This document shows positions 42,611 through 51,707 of a DNA stretch of 64,000 nt, in pieces; positions within the stretch are counted from its first letter, which is position 1; the number at the start of each line of letters is the position of its first letter. The DNA comes from Microbispora sp. H11081 (GTDB taxonomy: Bacteria > Actinomycetota > Actinomycetes > Streptosporangiales > Streptosporangiaceae). A program made the position numbers and the translations under genes. The notes under the pieces are model-generated. The model was not told the DNA's origin, did not search any database, and saw only the letters and a program-made list of their open reading frames with translations. Where the stretch lies: contig NZ_JABBWV010000001.1 of NCBI RefSeq assembly GCF_012999535.1, forward strand, positions 1,054,001-1,118,000. The letters run 5' to 3'.

Positions 42611-45418
42611 GTGACCGAGACCTCCTTCCCGCCCGGCGCCCGCATCGAGGTCCGGGACGCCGAGTGGATCGTCCGGACCTGCGCGCAACTCTCGACCGCC
42701 GGAGACCAGCCCAGATACAAGATCACGGCGGTGGGCGCGTCGGAGTTCGTCCGCGACGAGGACGCGGTCTTCTTCACCGATCTGGACACGGTGAGCCTGC
42801 TCAAGCCGGAGGAGACCGTGCTGGAGCAGGACATGACCCCGCGCTTCGCGCAGAGCCGCCTGTTCATCGAGGCCGTCCTGCGCCGGACGCCGCTCCCGCA
42901 GACGGAGAAGGGCCTCGCGCTCGCCGACCGGTTCCTCCTCGACCCGCTGCCGTACCAGCGGCGGCCGGCCGAGCTCGCGCTGAAGGGCCTGCGCCCGCGC
43001 ATCCTCATCGCCGACGTGGTAGGTCTCGGCAAGACTCTGGAGATCGGCCTCATCCTCGCCGAGCTCATCCGGCGCGGCCGGGGCGAGCGCATTCTCGTCG
43101 TCACGCCGCAGCAGGTGCTGGAGCAGTTCCAGCACGAGTTGTGGACCCGGTTCGCCATCCCGCTGATCCGCCTCGACTCGGTCGGCATCGAGCGCATCCA
43201 GCGGGAGATCCCCGCCGGCCGCAACCCGTTCACCTACTACAAGCGCATCATCGTCTCCATCGACACCCTCAAGAACGAGGGCAAGTACGGCCAGCACCTG
43301 GAGAAGATGGACTGGGACGCGGTCGTCATCGACGAGTCGCACAACCTGATCGGCGAGGCCAGCCTGCGCAACAAGCTGGCCAGGCTGCTCGCCCGCCGTA
43401 CGGACGCGTTGCTCCTGGCCAGCGCCACCCCGCACAACGGCAACAGCGAGTCGTTCGCCGAGCTGATCCGCATGCTCGACCCCGCCGCGATCGCCGACGA
43501 CCGCAGCTACTCGGCCAAGGACATCGAGCACCTCTACATCCGCCGTACGAAGATCAGCCCCGAGGTGCGCGACCAGATGGGCGCGAAGTGGCCCGAGCGG
43601 GGTCCCTCCGTCCCGGTGCGCTGCGCCGCCACCCCCGCCGAGGAGAAGGTCTTCGAGGAGCTCACCCAGGTCTGGCTCGCGGGGGACCAGCGCGCCGGCG
43701 GCCCGGTGGTCGACGGCAAGAACCGGCTCTTCCCCTACACGCTGCTCAAGGCGTTCCTCTCCTCGCACAAGGCACTGGCCAAGACGGTCGGCAACCGGCT
43801 GAAGAACGCCAAGGAGCCCCGGGAGATCGACGCGCTGAAGACACTCGCGGACCTGACCACGCGGATCAACGACGCCGACTCGGCCAAGCTCGACGCCCTC
43901 GTCCGCCTGCTCCGCGACGAGATCGGCGTACGGCACGGCGGCGAGACACGGGCCGTGGTCTTCTCCGAGAGCGTCGAGACGGTCAGGTGGCTGGCCGAGG
44001 TCCTGCCCAAGCGGCTCGGCCTGACGGGCAAGGGCCAGGTCGAGATGATGCTCGGCAACGGCATGTCCGACCAGCAGCAGCAGGAGATCATCGAGCGGTT
44101 CGGGCTCTCCGACGCCCCGGTCCGCCTGCTGGTGACCACCGACGTGACCTCCGAGGGCGTCAACCTCCACCGGCAGTGCCATCACCTGGTCCACTACGAC
44201 GTGCCGTGGAGCCTCATCCGGATCGAGCAGCGCAACGGCCGCATCGACCGGTATGGCCAGACGCGGCAGCCGCAGTTCCGGGCGCTCATCCTCACCTCCG
44301 AGGTCGAGGGCGCCAAAGACGACCGGGCCGTCGCCGAGAAGCTGCTGGAGAAGGAGGAGACGGCGCACCGCACTCTCGGCACGGCGGAAGCCGAGACCGG
44401 CGAGTATCGGGCCGAGAGTGAGGAGCGCCGCCTCATCCAGGACCTGCTGGCCGGCAAGACCGTGGAACAGTTCCTCACCGAGCGCAAGGCCGATGACCCC
44501 TTCGCCGACCTGTTCGGATCGATTGACGGCGGTGTCACGGACGCCGACCCGCTCCGCGCGGACGTGCCCCGGCTGTTCGATGGTTCCGAGGCGTTCGTGA
44601 AGGAGGCCGTCGACACGCTCGGGCTGCTCAAGGACCTGGAGGACGACGGCGTGATGCTCGCCTTCGAGCCGCCGCCGGACCTCGCCCACCGCCTGTCCGC
44701 GCTGCCCGCCGACTACCTGCGCACCCACGACGTCCGCAGGCGGATGAAGGTCACCTTCGACCGCAAGGAGGCCCAGCGGAAGCTCGACGAGGCACGCAGG
44801 ACCAAGACGATGTGGCCGGAGATCGCCTACCTCTCCGACCTGCACCCGATGGTCGACTGGGTGACCGACAAGGTCCTCGTACGGCTCGGCCGCCAGAAGG
44901 CGCCGGTCGTCACCGCCCAGGTCGACGAGCCGACCTTCCTCATCCAGGGCATCTACTCCAACCGCCTCGGGCAGCCGACCGTCGTCGAGTGGATGGCCGT
45001 CACCCCCGTGGGAGTGCTGGACCGGAAGATGACCGACGTCCTCGCCGCGGCCGGCGTCGAGCCCAAGATGATCAACACCGGGCAGGTGATCGACCTCCGG
45101 CCGCTCCAGGAACGGGTGCCCCAGGCCGTCGCCACCGCCCGCGCGCACCTGGAGGAGCGCCGCTCGGCGTACGAGAAGCAGGTCGTGGAGCCGCTCGACC
45201 TCTACCGCGACCGGCTCGGTGAGTGGCAGCAGCTCACCCTCGACGGCGTGCACGCCTCCCAGCGGGGGCGCAAGGAGCAGCGCGTCCGCGAGACCGTCGA
45301 GCGGCAGCAGCGCCTGCTCGACTCTCTCAAGATCACAGGGGAGCCGCTGCTGCGGGTCCTCGCCGTACTCGTGCCTCATGACGGACACCAGACCGGACCC
45401 CAGGACGGACACCGATGA
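42611..45418 (+). CDS. drmD: SNF2-type helicase, DISARM DrmD-like
   Basis: A 935-residue superfamily-2 SNF2-like ATPase. Walker A reads DVVGLGKT (134-141; the usual DE is DV), DESHN is near 240, SATPHNG near 277, and the C-terminal helicase motif RIEQRNGRIDRYGQ near 540. It is the RapA/DrmD branch; in DISARM class 1, DrmD accompanies a DNA methylase as here. GTG 42611 follows AGGGAGA. It overlaps the methyltransferase gene by 4 bp. The C-terminal 300 residues include coiled-coil and a C-terminal EERRSAYEKQ segment typical of the family. Confidence 0.82.
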   Translation: MTETSFPPGARIEVRDAEWIVRTCAQLSTAGDQPRYKITAVGASEFVRDEDAVFFTDLDTVSLLKPEETVLEQDMTPRFAQSRLFIEAVLRRTPLPQTEKGLALADRFLLDPLPYQRRPAELALKGLRPRILIADVVGLGKTLEIGLILAELIRRGRGERILVVTPQQVLEQFQHELWTRFAIPLIRLDSVGIERIQREIPAGRNPFTYYKRIIVSIDTLKNEGKYGQHLEKMDWDAVVIDESHNLIGEASLRNKLARLLARRTDALLLASATPHNGNSESFAELIRMLDPAAIADDRSYSAKDIEHLYIRRTKISPEVRDQMGAKWPERGPSVPVRCAATPAEEKVFEELTQVWLAGDQRAGGPVVDGKNRLFPYTLLKAFLSSHKALAKTVGNRLKNAKEPREIDALKTLADLTTRINDADSAKLDALVRLLRDEIGVRHGGETRAVVFSESVETVRWLAEVLPKRLGLTGKGQVEMMLGNGMSDQQQQEIIERFGLSDAPVRLLVTTDVTSEGVNLHRQCHHLVHYDVPWSLIRIEQRNGRIDRYGQTRQPQFRALILTSEVEGAKDDRAVAEKLLEKEETAHRTLGTAEAETGEYRAESEERRLIQDLLAGKTVEQFLTERKADDPFADLFGSIDGGVTDADPLRADVPRLFDGSEAFVKEAVDTLGLLKDLEDDGVMLAFEPPPDLAHRLSALPADYLRTHDVRRRMKVTFDRKEAQRKLDEARRTKTMWPEIAYLSDLHPMVDWVTDKVLVRLGRQKAPVVTAQVDEPTFLIQGIYSNRLGQPTVVEWMAVTPVGVLDRKMTDVLAAAGVEPKMINTGQVIDLRPLQERVPQAVATARAHLEERRSAYEKQVVEPLDLYRDRLGEWQQLTLDGVHASQRGRKEQRVRETVERQQRLLDSLKITGEPLLRVLAVLVPHDGHQTGPQDGHR

Positions 45419-48400
45419 GCTTCGACTCGCTGGTCAACCGCGGCGACTACTTCTCGGCGCACTACCTGGCCGAGGTGCTGCCCAAGGACCTCAAGAAGTC
45501 CGGCGGTCTGTTCGCCCGCTGGAGCGAGGAGGAGAAGGCCGGGCGCACCACTCCGCGCAAGGGGCTGCGTGGGCTGTCCAAGCCCTACTTCGCCGGCCGG
45601 CCGTACTTCGCCGAGCTGGACGCGCGGCTGCGCGACGGCGAGACGCTGACGGCGGACGAGCGCGCCGAGTGGCGCAAGGAGCTGGGCGAGCTCCACGGCG
45701 ACGTGCTGCGCGCCCTCGGCTACGTCGCGGCCCTCCGCGAGCTGACCGTCGAGCGGGCGGGCAAGGAGCACACCGTCGAGGTCGCCTACGCCGACCGGCA
45801 TCTCGTTGCGATCGAGTGCGGCTGGGCCGCCGATGTGGACGCCGCCCTCGACGACGACCAGGCAGGGAGGCTGCTGGCTCCGGTCCGGCTCGACAACATC
45901 GAGGAGATCACCTCCGGCACCAAGCTCGCCACCTGGCTGCTGACCTCCGAGGAGCCGCCGCGTTACGTGCTCATCCTCGCCGGCGGCGTGGTCGTGCTCG
46001 CCGACCGCGCCGTCTGGGGCGAGGGCCGCTACCTCGCGGTCAGCCTCGACGTCGCGTTGGGCCGGGGCAACGAGGCCGAGCTGGGCACGATCGCCGCCCT
46101 GTTCGGCGCCGACTCCCTGCTCCCGCCCGAGGAGGGCGGCTCGGAACCGCTCGCCGAGCTGCTCGACCGGTCGCGCAGCCACGCCGTCGGGGTGTCCAAG
46201 GAGCTGCGCGACGGCCTGAAGGAGTCGGTCGAGCTCATCGCCAACGAGGTGCTCGCCCGCATCCGCGCCCAGGGCGTGCGGCCCGAGGACGTCATGGAGC
46301 CCGCCGCCCTGGCGAAGGAGCTGGGCCGCGAGTCGCTGCGCTACCTCTACCGGATCCTGTTCCTGCTGTACGCCGAGGCCCGCCCTGAGCTGGGCATCCT
46401 GCCGACCGACGACGAGGACTACGTCAAGGGCTACAGCCTGGCCCGCCTCGGCGATCTGGTCGTACGCGACCTGACGGGGGAGGAGGCCCGCAACTCCTTC
46501 CACCTGTACGAGTCGCTCGACCTGCTGTTCCGTATGGTCAACCAGGGGCACCGGCCGCGCATGGGCGCCGAGATCGAGGGTTCGGAGGGGGAGGGCCTGC
46601 GCTTCGAGCCGCTCCGCTCCGACCTGTTCGAGCCCGAGGCGATCAAGCTCATCGGCCGTGACGCGATCTCCCTGGACGAGGACGACCCGGACGCGCCGGG
46701 CATCGACACCCGGCTGCGCAACGAGACGCTCTACAAGGTGCTGCGCAAGCTCATGCTCACCAAGGGGCGCAAGAAGGAGCGCGGCGGGTTCATCTCGTAC
46801 GCCCAGCTCGGCATCAACCAGCTCGGCGCGGTGTACGAGGGCCTGATGTCCTACACCGGGTTCATCGCCGCCGAGGAACTCTACGAGGTCGCCAAGGGAG
46901 GCGACCCGAAGGACGGCTCGTGGCTGATCCCGGCCTCGAAGGTGGACGACTACCCTTCGGAGGTCTTCGTCCACGCCGTCGACGAGGACGGGACCAGGCT
47001 CGACGAGTACAAGCGCTATCGCCAGGGCGCGTTCGTCTACCGCCTGGCCGGCCGCGACCGGGAGACCAGCGCCTCCTATTACACGCCCGAGTCGCTGACC
47101 CGGGTAACCGTCCAGCTCGCGCTCCAGCACCGCCTCGACCAGGACGACACGGTCACCCCTGCCAGGGAAATCCTGGAGTGGAAGATCTGTGAGCCCGCCC
47201 TGGGCTCCGGCGCGTTCCTCAACGAGGCCATCAACCAGGTCGCCGCCGAGTATCTGAAGCGCCGCCAGCAGGAGCTCGGCGTCTCGATCGACCCGGAGCG
47301 GTTCGAGGAGGAGCTGCAGAAGGTCAAGGCGTACGTCGCGCTGCACAACTCCTACGGCGTCGACCTCAACGAGACCGCCATCGAGCTGGCCGAGGTCTCG
47401 CTCTGGCTCAACGTCATGCACCCCGGCCTCCAGGCCCCCTGGTTCGGCCTCCACCTGCGCCGCGGCAACTCGCTCATCGGCGCGGCTCGCAGGGTGTACG
47501 GCGCCGCCTCGCTCACCAAGGGCACCTGGCTGAAGGAGGCCCCCGAGGACCTGCCGTTCTCGGCGGGGGAGTTGCCCTCGGGCAAGGTGCACCACTTCCT
47601 GCTTCCCGCCGAGGGCTGGGGCGCGGTCGCCGGTGCCAAGGAGGCCAAGGAGCTTGCTCCCGAGCAGGCGAACCGGCTCAAGGCCTGGCGCAAGCAGATC
47701 CAGAAGAGCGTTTCCGACAAGAAGAAGCAGGGCCAGAAGTTCACCCAGCTCCAGCGGTTGCAGGCGCTGTCGAAGCGGGCCGAATATCTGTGGGACCTGG
47801 TCCAGCAGCGCCTTGCCATCTCCGAGCGGGAGATCAGCCGCAAGATCGACGTCTGGGGCGCCGACTGGATCGAGCAGCCGGCCGACGCCGTGCCCAAGGA
47901 GAAGGTGTACGGCGACCTGACCGCGCCGGGCACGCCGTACTGGCGGCTCAAGAAGGTCATGGACGCCTGGTGCGCGCTGTGGTTCTGGCCGCTGGACAAG
48001 GCTGGGCTGCTCGACGGCTCCGACGAGGCCTACGCCCGCCGCGCCGCCGAGGCCGCTGAAGCCGACCCGGTACGGCCCGCGTCCCCGTCTGCGCCCGCAA
48101 TCGAGAGCACCCCTGCCGACGAGTCGATCGGCTTCGGGGAGGTCTACGTCACCGATTCGCTGTTCAGCATGGGGGACAAGCAGCTCGACCTTGCCGCCTA
48201 CGCCATGGACGCGAAGGCCACCAAGGCCGGCGGCCCGGCCAAGCCCGCCGCCCGCAAGCCCCGGCCTGCTCTGGAGCCGCTCCGCCCGGTGATCCCACTG
48301 GCCACCCTCGACGACTGGCTCGACTTCGCCGAAGCCCTGCTCGGCCGGGCGGGTGTTCCGGAAAACTCGCTGGTGGAAAGCTTCGCGTCGCTCGACGACC

Positions 48401-50490
48401 TGGAGGAATACGAGAACCAACTCCCGGCCTGGACGGGCATGGACTCTGAGTTCAAGCTCGCCGAGCGCTTCCCCTGGCTCGATGTGGTCGAGGACATCAC
48501 CGACCAGCAAGGTTTCTTCCACTGGGAGCTCCAGTTCGCCCAGGTCTTCACCAAGGGCGGCTTCGACCTCCAAGTCGGCAATCCCCCCTGGGTTCGACCG
48601 GACTGGCAGGAGGACGCGGTTCTGGCCGAATTGGAGCCGTGGTTCAAGCTCGTGGAGAAGCCGAGCGCCACCGAGTGGCGTGATCGGAAGGCCATGGTGT
48701 TGGCAGAAGGGGCAGCGCGAACCTACTACCTGCGAGAATTGTTGGCCACCGCGGGCACGGTCGAGACCATTGGTTCCGGGATCGCCTATCCGTTGCTGGC
48801 CGGGACTCGGCCTGACCTCTATCGCGCCTTCATGTGCCGGATCTGGACCAATCTTGGCCTTGCCGGTACGGCCGGCCTGATCCATCCCGACACTCACTTC
48901 AGTGGCGTGAAGGAAGGACGATTGAGAGCGGCCTCATACCGACATCTGCGACTTCATGCCCACTTCACCAATGAATTGCGACTGTTTGAAATCGGGCACA
49001 CCCGTCCTTTCGGCATTCATATTTACGGCCCCACCGGCAGTATCGGATTCGTCAACGCGAGCTGGCTCTTTCACCCAGTCACGCTGTTGGGCTCCTTGGA
49101 ACACGATGGAAGCGGTAAGCTGCCGGGGATCAAGCACGAGGGCAAGTGGGAACTACGCCCACACCGAGAGCGGCTAATTCAGGTGGACGAGCCCTTGCTC
49201 GCTCGATGGCAACGGCTCACTGGCTCCACTAACATACCGGTGGCCCAGGCCCCATTGCTTTACCCGGTATCCACGGCCGAGGCGGGCGCGATTGAGGCAC
49301 TAGCGGCTTACCAGCGCCGCCTGGGTGCCAGTGATCCGCGCATCAGTTCCGGCTATAACGAGAAGACCGCCAAAGACGACGGTTTGATCCGATGGAGGAC
49401 CGGTAATCCTGAATCGCTGAATACCGTTATCTTGCAGGGGCCGCATCTCGCGCAGGCCACGCCATACAGTAAGCAGCCCAACATCCCATGTAAGACGCAT
49501 CACGACTGGTCGACCTGGGACCTCACGATCCTGTCAGAGGACGCGGTACCGGTTACCAACTACGAGCGAGCCTGTGATGAGGAGACCTACCGCGCCGTTC
49601 AGGACCTTTGGTATACGGCCGATGGCGGCACCCGCAGATACACCGAGTTCTACCGGTTGGCCTGGCGAGTCTTGATTGATACAAAGAGCACCGAGCGGTC
49701 GCTGTTCGCCGCGCTGATCCCGCCGGGGCCAGCGCACGTGGACGCGGTAGGCACGCTGGCACTCGGCGACAACAAGAACACGGCCCTAGCCGTGGGGTTC
49801 TGGGCGGCGCTGCCGCTGGACTATTTGTTGCGGATAACCGGTCGGTCGCATCTTCGGAACGCCGAGGCTAACGCCATGCCCGCCGCCGATTCCGACCATC
49901 CGCTGGCTCCGGCGCTGCTGCTCCGCACTCTCCGTCTCAACTGTTTGACCAACGCCTACGCTCCGCTTTGGGCTGAGTTGTACGACCCGGTCTGGAATGG
50001 TGAGCAGTGGGCCGCTGACTGGCCGAGGCTCAAGCCGCTCGGGGACCCGGCCGCTGTCACCCCGGAGTGGGCCTATGCCACCCCGCTGCGTACCGAGCGG
50101 GAGCGACGGGCCGCGCTGGTCGAGCTGGACGCGCTGGTTGCGCTCTGGCTCGGTATGACCGCCGAGCAGCTCGTCGCGATCTACCGCTCCCGCTACCCGG
50201 TTCTGTCCGACTACGAGGCGCAAATCTGGTTCGACGCGAACGGGCGGAAGATCGCGGGCAACCACAACACCTACGGCTACAGCCAGACGAAGCAGCACTT
50301 TGAGCAGCTCATGGCGTATCTCGACCCGGAGATCAACGGGCCGGTGCCCGACGGGTACACCGCGCCCTTCTATAAGGCCGGCCGGGAGGCCGAGTACCGC
50401 CAGGCCCATGCCGTCTTCTCCGAGCGGCTCCGCCAGGCCGGCTGGGAACCGCCGACTGAAGTTGCCAGTGGCGGCGAGAACGCATCGTGA
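45415..50490 (+). CDS. Large class I DNA adenine methyltransferase (DrmMI/PglX/Eco57I-like)
   Basis: A 1691-residue protein. About 560 residues of N-terminal domain, beginning with a nuclease-like or structural region, precede the methylase core: SYYTPESLTR near 560, SAM-binding CEPALGSGAFL near 590-600, then the catalytic GNPPW near 1054-1058 after a 450-residue insert. The rest is a target-recognition region ending in a conserved NTYGYSQTKQHFEQLMAYLDPEIN segment. Codon G/C preference drops markedly from about 48,600 to 50,000, in the recognition region. Coupled (ATGA) to the SNF2 helicase. In DISARM and Pgl/BREX such enzymes mark self DNA. Confidence 0.85.
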   Translation: MSFDSLVNRGDYFSAHYLAEVLPKDLKKSGGLFARWSEEEKAGRTTPRKGLRGLSKPYFAGRPYFAELDARLRDGETLTADERAEWRKELGELHGDVLRALGYVAALRELTVERAGKEHTVEVAYADRHLVAIECGWAADVDAALDDDQAGRLLAPVRLDNIEEITSGTKLATWLLTSEEPPRYVLILAGGVVVLADRAVWGEGRYLAVSLDVALGRGNEAELGTIAALFGADSLLPPEEGGSEPLAELLDRSRSHAVGVSKELRDGLKESVELIANEVLARIRAQGVRPEDVMEPAALAKELGRESLRYLYRILFLLYAEARPELGILPTDDEDYVKGYSLARLGDLVVRDLTGEEARNSFHLYESLDLLFRMVNQGHRPRMGAEIEGSEGEGLRFEPLRSDLFEPEAIKLIGRDAISLDEDDPDAPGIDTRLRNETLYKVLRKLMLTKGRKKERGGFISYAQLGINQLGAVYEGLMSYTGFIAAEELYEVAKGGDPKDGSWLIPASKVDDYPSEVFVHAVDEDGTRLDEYKRYRQGAFVYRLAGRDRETSASYYTPESLTRVTVQLALQHRLDQDDTVTPAREILEWKICEPALGSGAFLNEAINQVAAEYLKRRQQELGVSIDPERFEEELQKVKAYVALHNSYGVDLNETAIELAEVSLWLNVMHPGLQAPWFGLHLRRGNSLIGAARRVYGAASLTKGTWLKEAPEDLPFSAGELPSGKVHHFLLPAEGWGAVAGAKEAKELAPEQANRLKAWRKQIQKSVSDKKKQGQKFTQLQRLQALSKRAEYLWDLVQQRLAISEREISRKIDVWGADWIEQPADAVPKEKVYGDLTAPGTPYWRLKKVMDAWCALWFWPLDKAGLLDGSDEAYARRAAEAAEADPVRPASPSAPAIESTPADESIGFGEVYVTDSLFSMGDKQLDLAAYAMDAKATKAGGPAKPAARKPRPALEPLRPVIPLATLDDWLDFAEALLGRAGVPENSLVESFASLDDLEEYENQLPAWTGMDSEFKLAERFPWLDVVEDITDQQGFFHWELQFAQVFTKGGFDLQVGNPPWVRPDWQEDAVLAELEPWFKLVEKPSATEWRDRKAMVLAEGAARTYYLRELLATAGTVETIGSGIAYPLLAGTRPDLYRAFMCRIWTNLGLAGTAGLIHPDTHFSGVKEGRLRAASYRHLRLHAHFTNELRLFEIGHTRPFGIHIYGPTGSIGFVNASWLFHPVTLLGSLEHDGSGKLPGIKHEGKWELRPHRERLIQVDEPLLARWQRLTGSTNIPVAQAPLLYPVSTAEAGAIEALAAYQRRLGASDPRISSGYNEKTAKDDGLIRWRTGNPESLNTVILQGPHLAQATPYSKQPNIPCKTHHDWSTWDLTILSEDAVPVTNYERACDEETYRAVQDLWYTADGGTRRYTEFYRLAWRVLIDTKSTERSLFAALIPPGPAHVDAVGTLALGDNKNTALAVGFWAALPLDYLLRITGRSHLRNAEANAMPAADSDHPLAPALLLRTLRLNCLTNAYAPLWAELYDPVWNGEQWAADWPRLKPLGDPAAVTPEWAYATPLRTERERRAALVELDALVALWLGMTAEQLVAIYRSRYPVLSDYEAQIWFDANGRKIAGNHNTYGYSQTKQHFEQLMAYLDPEINGPVPDGYTAPFYKAGREAEYRQAHAVFSERLRQAGWEPPTEVASGGENAS

Positions 50491-50500
50491 CGATAACCGC

Positions 50501-50607
50501 TTGCCCGGTCACCCAGGGTGCGGCACCCTCAACAGTGCCGCACCCCCGGTGGGTGCCGGAAGCAGGGGCCGGGACGACCGATGGAATCGGGTGCCCGGCC
50601 CCCGCGC
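50501..50607 (+). ncRNA. Family A structured unit, copy A1
   Basis: Promoter-like TTGCCC (50501) - 17 bases - CACCCT (50524), then two hairpins. First: CCG-CAC pairs GTG-C-CGG with one bulged C. Second: GGGGCCGGG (50565-50573) pairs CCCGGCCCC (50594-50602), enclosing an inner CCGAT/ATCGG stem. The second stem is longer than in other A copies, with both sides changed together. Only 10 bp after the methyltransferase stop. Confidence 0.5.
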
Positions 50608-50617
50608 CCTGTCCGGC

Positions 50618-50659
50618 GCCCCGCGTCTCACGGTTGCTCTTCGGACTACGCCGCGGGGC
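50618..50659 (+). terminator. Terminator-like hairpin after copy A1
   Basis: GCCCCGCG (50618-50625) and CGCGGGGC (50652-50659) form an 8-bp GC stem with a 26-base loop followed by TTTCCC on the plus strand. It could end transcription of the methyltransferase operon or of the small unit A1. The long loop lowers confidence. Confidence 0.35.
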
Positions 50660-50804
50660 TTTCCCTGCTTCCCTGGCCCTTTTGCCCCTCGGCCATGATC
50701 TGGCGGTAGCGGCCGGACAGCTCACTCTCCCCGCTCTCACCCAATCCAACCCAGGGGAAGCGCCGCCGCACGGCCTCGTAGTCGATGGGCTTGTCGTCGC
50801 TCAT
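50646..50804 (-). CDS. Small acidic protein, 52 residues, unknown
   Basis: ATG 50804 opens a 52-residue frame (DKPIDYEAVRRRFPWVGLGE, SELSGRYRQIMAEG) with natural-looking composition. A TATCTA-like -10 lies about 20 bases upstream and a weak GAAG serves as ribosome-binding site. Antisense to part of the non-coding array. It could be a small antitoxin-like or regulatory protein; nothing firmer can be said. Confidence 0.45.
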   Translation of the reverse strand: MSDDKPIDYEAVRRRFPWVGLGESGESELSGRYRQIMAEGQKGQGSRESPAA

Positions 50805-50840
50805 GTCTTCAGCGTAGATAGACGTCTTACTGTGAGTGAT

Positions 50841-50935
50841 TTGGCGGATACGACTGGAAGCCGGTTTGCTGGCCTTAACCGCGCCATCGAACTCGCGTCG
50901 ATGGTTGAAGGCCCCGCCCACCGGACGGGGCCTCG
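50841..50935 (+). ncRNA. Family B structured unit, copy B1
   Basis: TTGGCG (50841) - 18 bases - TTTGCT (50865), then hairpin 1 CCATCGA (50884-50890)/TCGATGG (50898-50904) and terminator-like hairpin 2 AGGCCCCG (50909-50916)/CGGGGCCT (50926-50933). Its hairpin 1 differs from B2 and B3 by paired changes. Confidence 0.5.
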
Positions 50936-50978
50936 CCTCTTCTCTTGGGTCGGCCTCGCGCCCGTTGCTCTCAGTGAG

Positions 50979-51075
50979 TTGACGAGTGAGGAAGCGGACT
51001 GGTCTGCTGTTTTGGGCTGCACCATTCGTCTTGAAGGATGGCCCGAAGCCTCGTCCGCTGGGTGGGGCTCTATGT
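50979..51075 (+). ncRNA. Family B structured unit, copy B2
   Basis: TTGACG (50979) - 18 bases - TCTGCT (51003), hairpin 1 CCATTC (51022-51027)/GGATGG (51036-51041), hairpin 2 AGCCTC (51047-51052)/GGGGCT (51064-51069) with one G-U pair. Its -35 is exactly 119 bp before that of A2, the same spacing as B3 to A4. Confidence 0.5.
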
Positions 51076-51097
51076 TTCAGTCATCACGGATAGCCGC

Positions 51098-51202
51098 TTG
51101 CTTGATCGCTTACAGTGAGGCAGGCTTAGTGATGCCGCACTCTCGGTGGGTGTCGGAAGTGAGGCCGGGCTCCCCGATGGAATCGGGTGTCCGGCCTTCG
51201 CG
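51098..51202 (+). ncRNA. Family A structured unit, copy A2
   Basis: TTGCTT (51098) - 17 bases - CAGGCT (51121), hairpin 1 CCG-CAC with GTG-T-CGG (one bulged U at the position where A1 has a bulged C), hairpin 2 GGCCGG (51163-51168)/CCGGCC (51191-51196) enclosing CCGAT/ATCGG. The end TTCGCG is shared with A3 and A4. Confidence 0.5.
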
Positions 51203-51277
51203 TTGCTGCGTAGCTTCTGGGTCGGGCCGGGCGCATCCGCGAGCTCCCCTGCTGAGTCAGGAGTCGGCGGAATCTGC

Positions 51278-51380
51278 TTGCCGGGTCACGCGGCGTACGT
51301 CATCCTCGGCTGTGCCGCACCCCTGGGAGTGTGGAAGTGAGGCCGGGGCTACCGAGGGACATCGGGTGCCCGGCCTTCGC
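51278..51380 (+). ncRNA. Family A structured unit, copy A3
   Basis: TTGCCG (51278) - 17 bases - CATCCT (51301), hairpin 1 CCGCAC (51315-51320)/GTGTGG (51329-51334) with a G-U pair, hairpin 2 GGCCGGG (51341-51347)/CCCGGCC (51369-51375) enclosing CCGA/TCGG. A fragment of another A-type 3' end (GTCTGGCCTTCGCG) follows near 51411-51425. Confidence 0.5.
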
Positions 51381-51476
51381 GCTGTCTTCGTGCCCTTAGA
51401 GGGTGTTAAGTGTCTGGCCTTCGCGGTGCCCGCGGTCCGAGGCGGGGTCGGGAGTGCCCGAGTTACGCTGAGTGAG

Positions 51477-51572
51477 TTGACGAGCACAGAGGCGCTCTTG
51501 TTTGCTGTTCTCGACTGCACCACTCGTTTCGGTGGGTGGCTCGGAGCCCCGTTCAGCGGACGGGGCCCTATG
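51477..51572 (+). ncRNA. Family B structured unit, copy B3
   Basis: TTGACG (51477) - 18 bases - TTTGCT (51501), hairpin 1 CCACTC (51520-51525)/GGGTGG (51534-51539), hairpin 2 GCCCCGT (51546-51552)/ACGGGGC (51560-51566). The fourth pair of hairpin 1 is C-G here but T-A in B1 and B2, a compensatory change. Confidence 0.5.
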
Positions 51573-51595
51573 TCGGGGTCGTCACTGAAAGCCGC

Positions 51596-51698
51596 TTGCC
51601 CGCTCACCCTTGGTGAGGCATACTTGGGGAAGCCGCACCCCCTGGGGTGCGGAAGTGAGGCCGGGCCTCCCGATGGAATCGGGCGTCCGGCCTTCGCG
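51596..51698 (+). ncRNA. Family A structured unit, copy A4
   Basis: The best copy: TTGCCC (51596) - 17 bases - CATACT (51619), a perfect 9-bp hairpin 1 CCGCACCCC (51633-51641)/GGGGTGCGG (51644-51652) with a tight 2-base apex, and hairpin 2 GGCCGG (51659-51664)/CCGGCC (51687-51692) enclosing CCCGAT/ATCGGG. It ends next to the DUF3800 stop codon. Confidence 0.55.
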
Positions 51699-51707
51699 CT
51701 GTTCGGA

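Noticed and set aside
42446-45412. Long minus-strand frame opposite the SNF2 helicase gene
   Set aside because: Its translation is His/Arg/Gly/Asp/Val-rich low-complexity typical of the antisense of a high-GC3 gene; the plus strand has clear helicase motifs.
45376-48897. 1173-codon minus-strand frame opposite the methyltransferase
   Set aside because: Antisense shadow; no motifs, and the plus strand encodes a recognisable methylase.
50501-51698. CRISPR array
   Set aside because: Units are 95-107 bp, diverged, of two kinds, and have no regular short repeat with unique spacers; no cas genes nearby.
51596-51698. tRNA or tRNA-like gene
   Set aside because: Two adjacent hairpins only; no acceptor stem pairing the ends, no T-loop GTTC consensus and no CCA-type 3' end.
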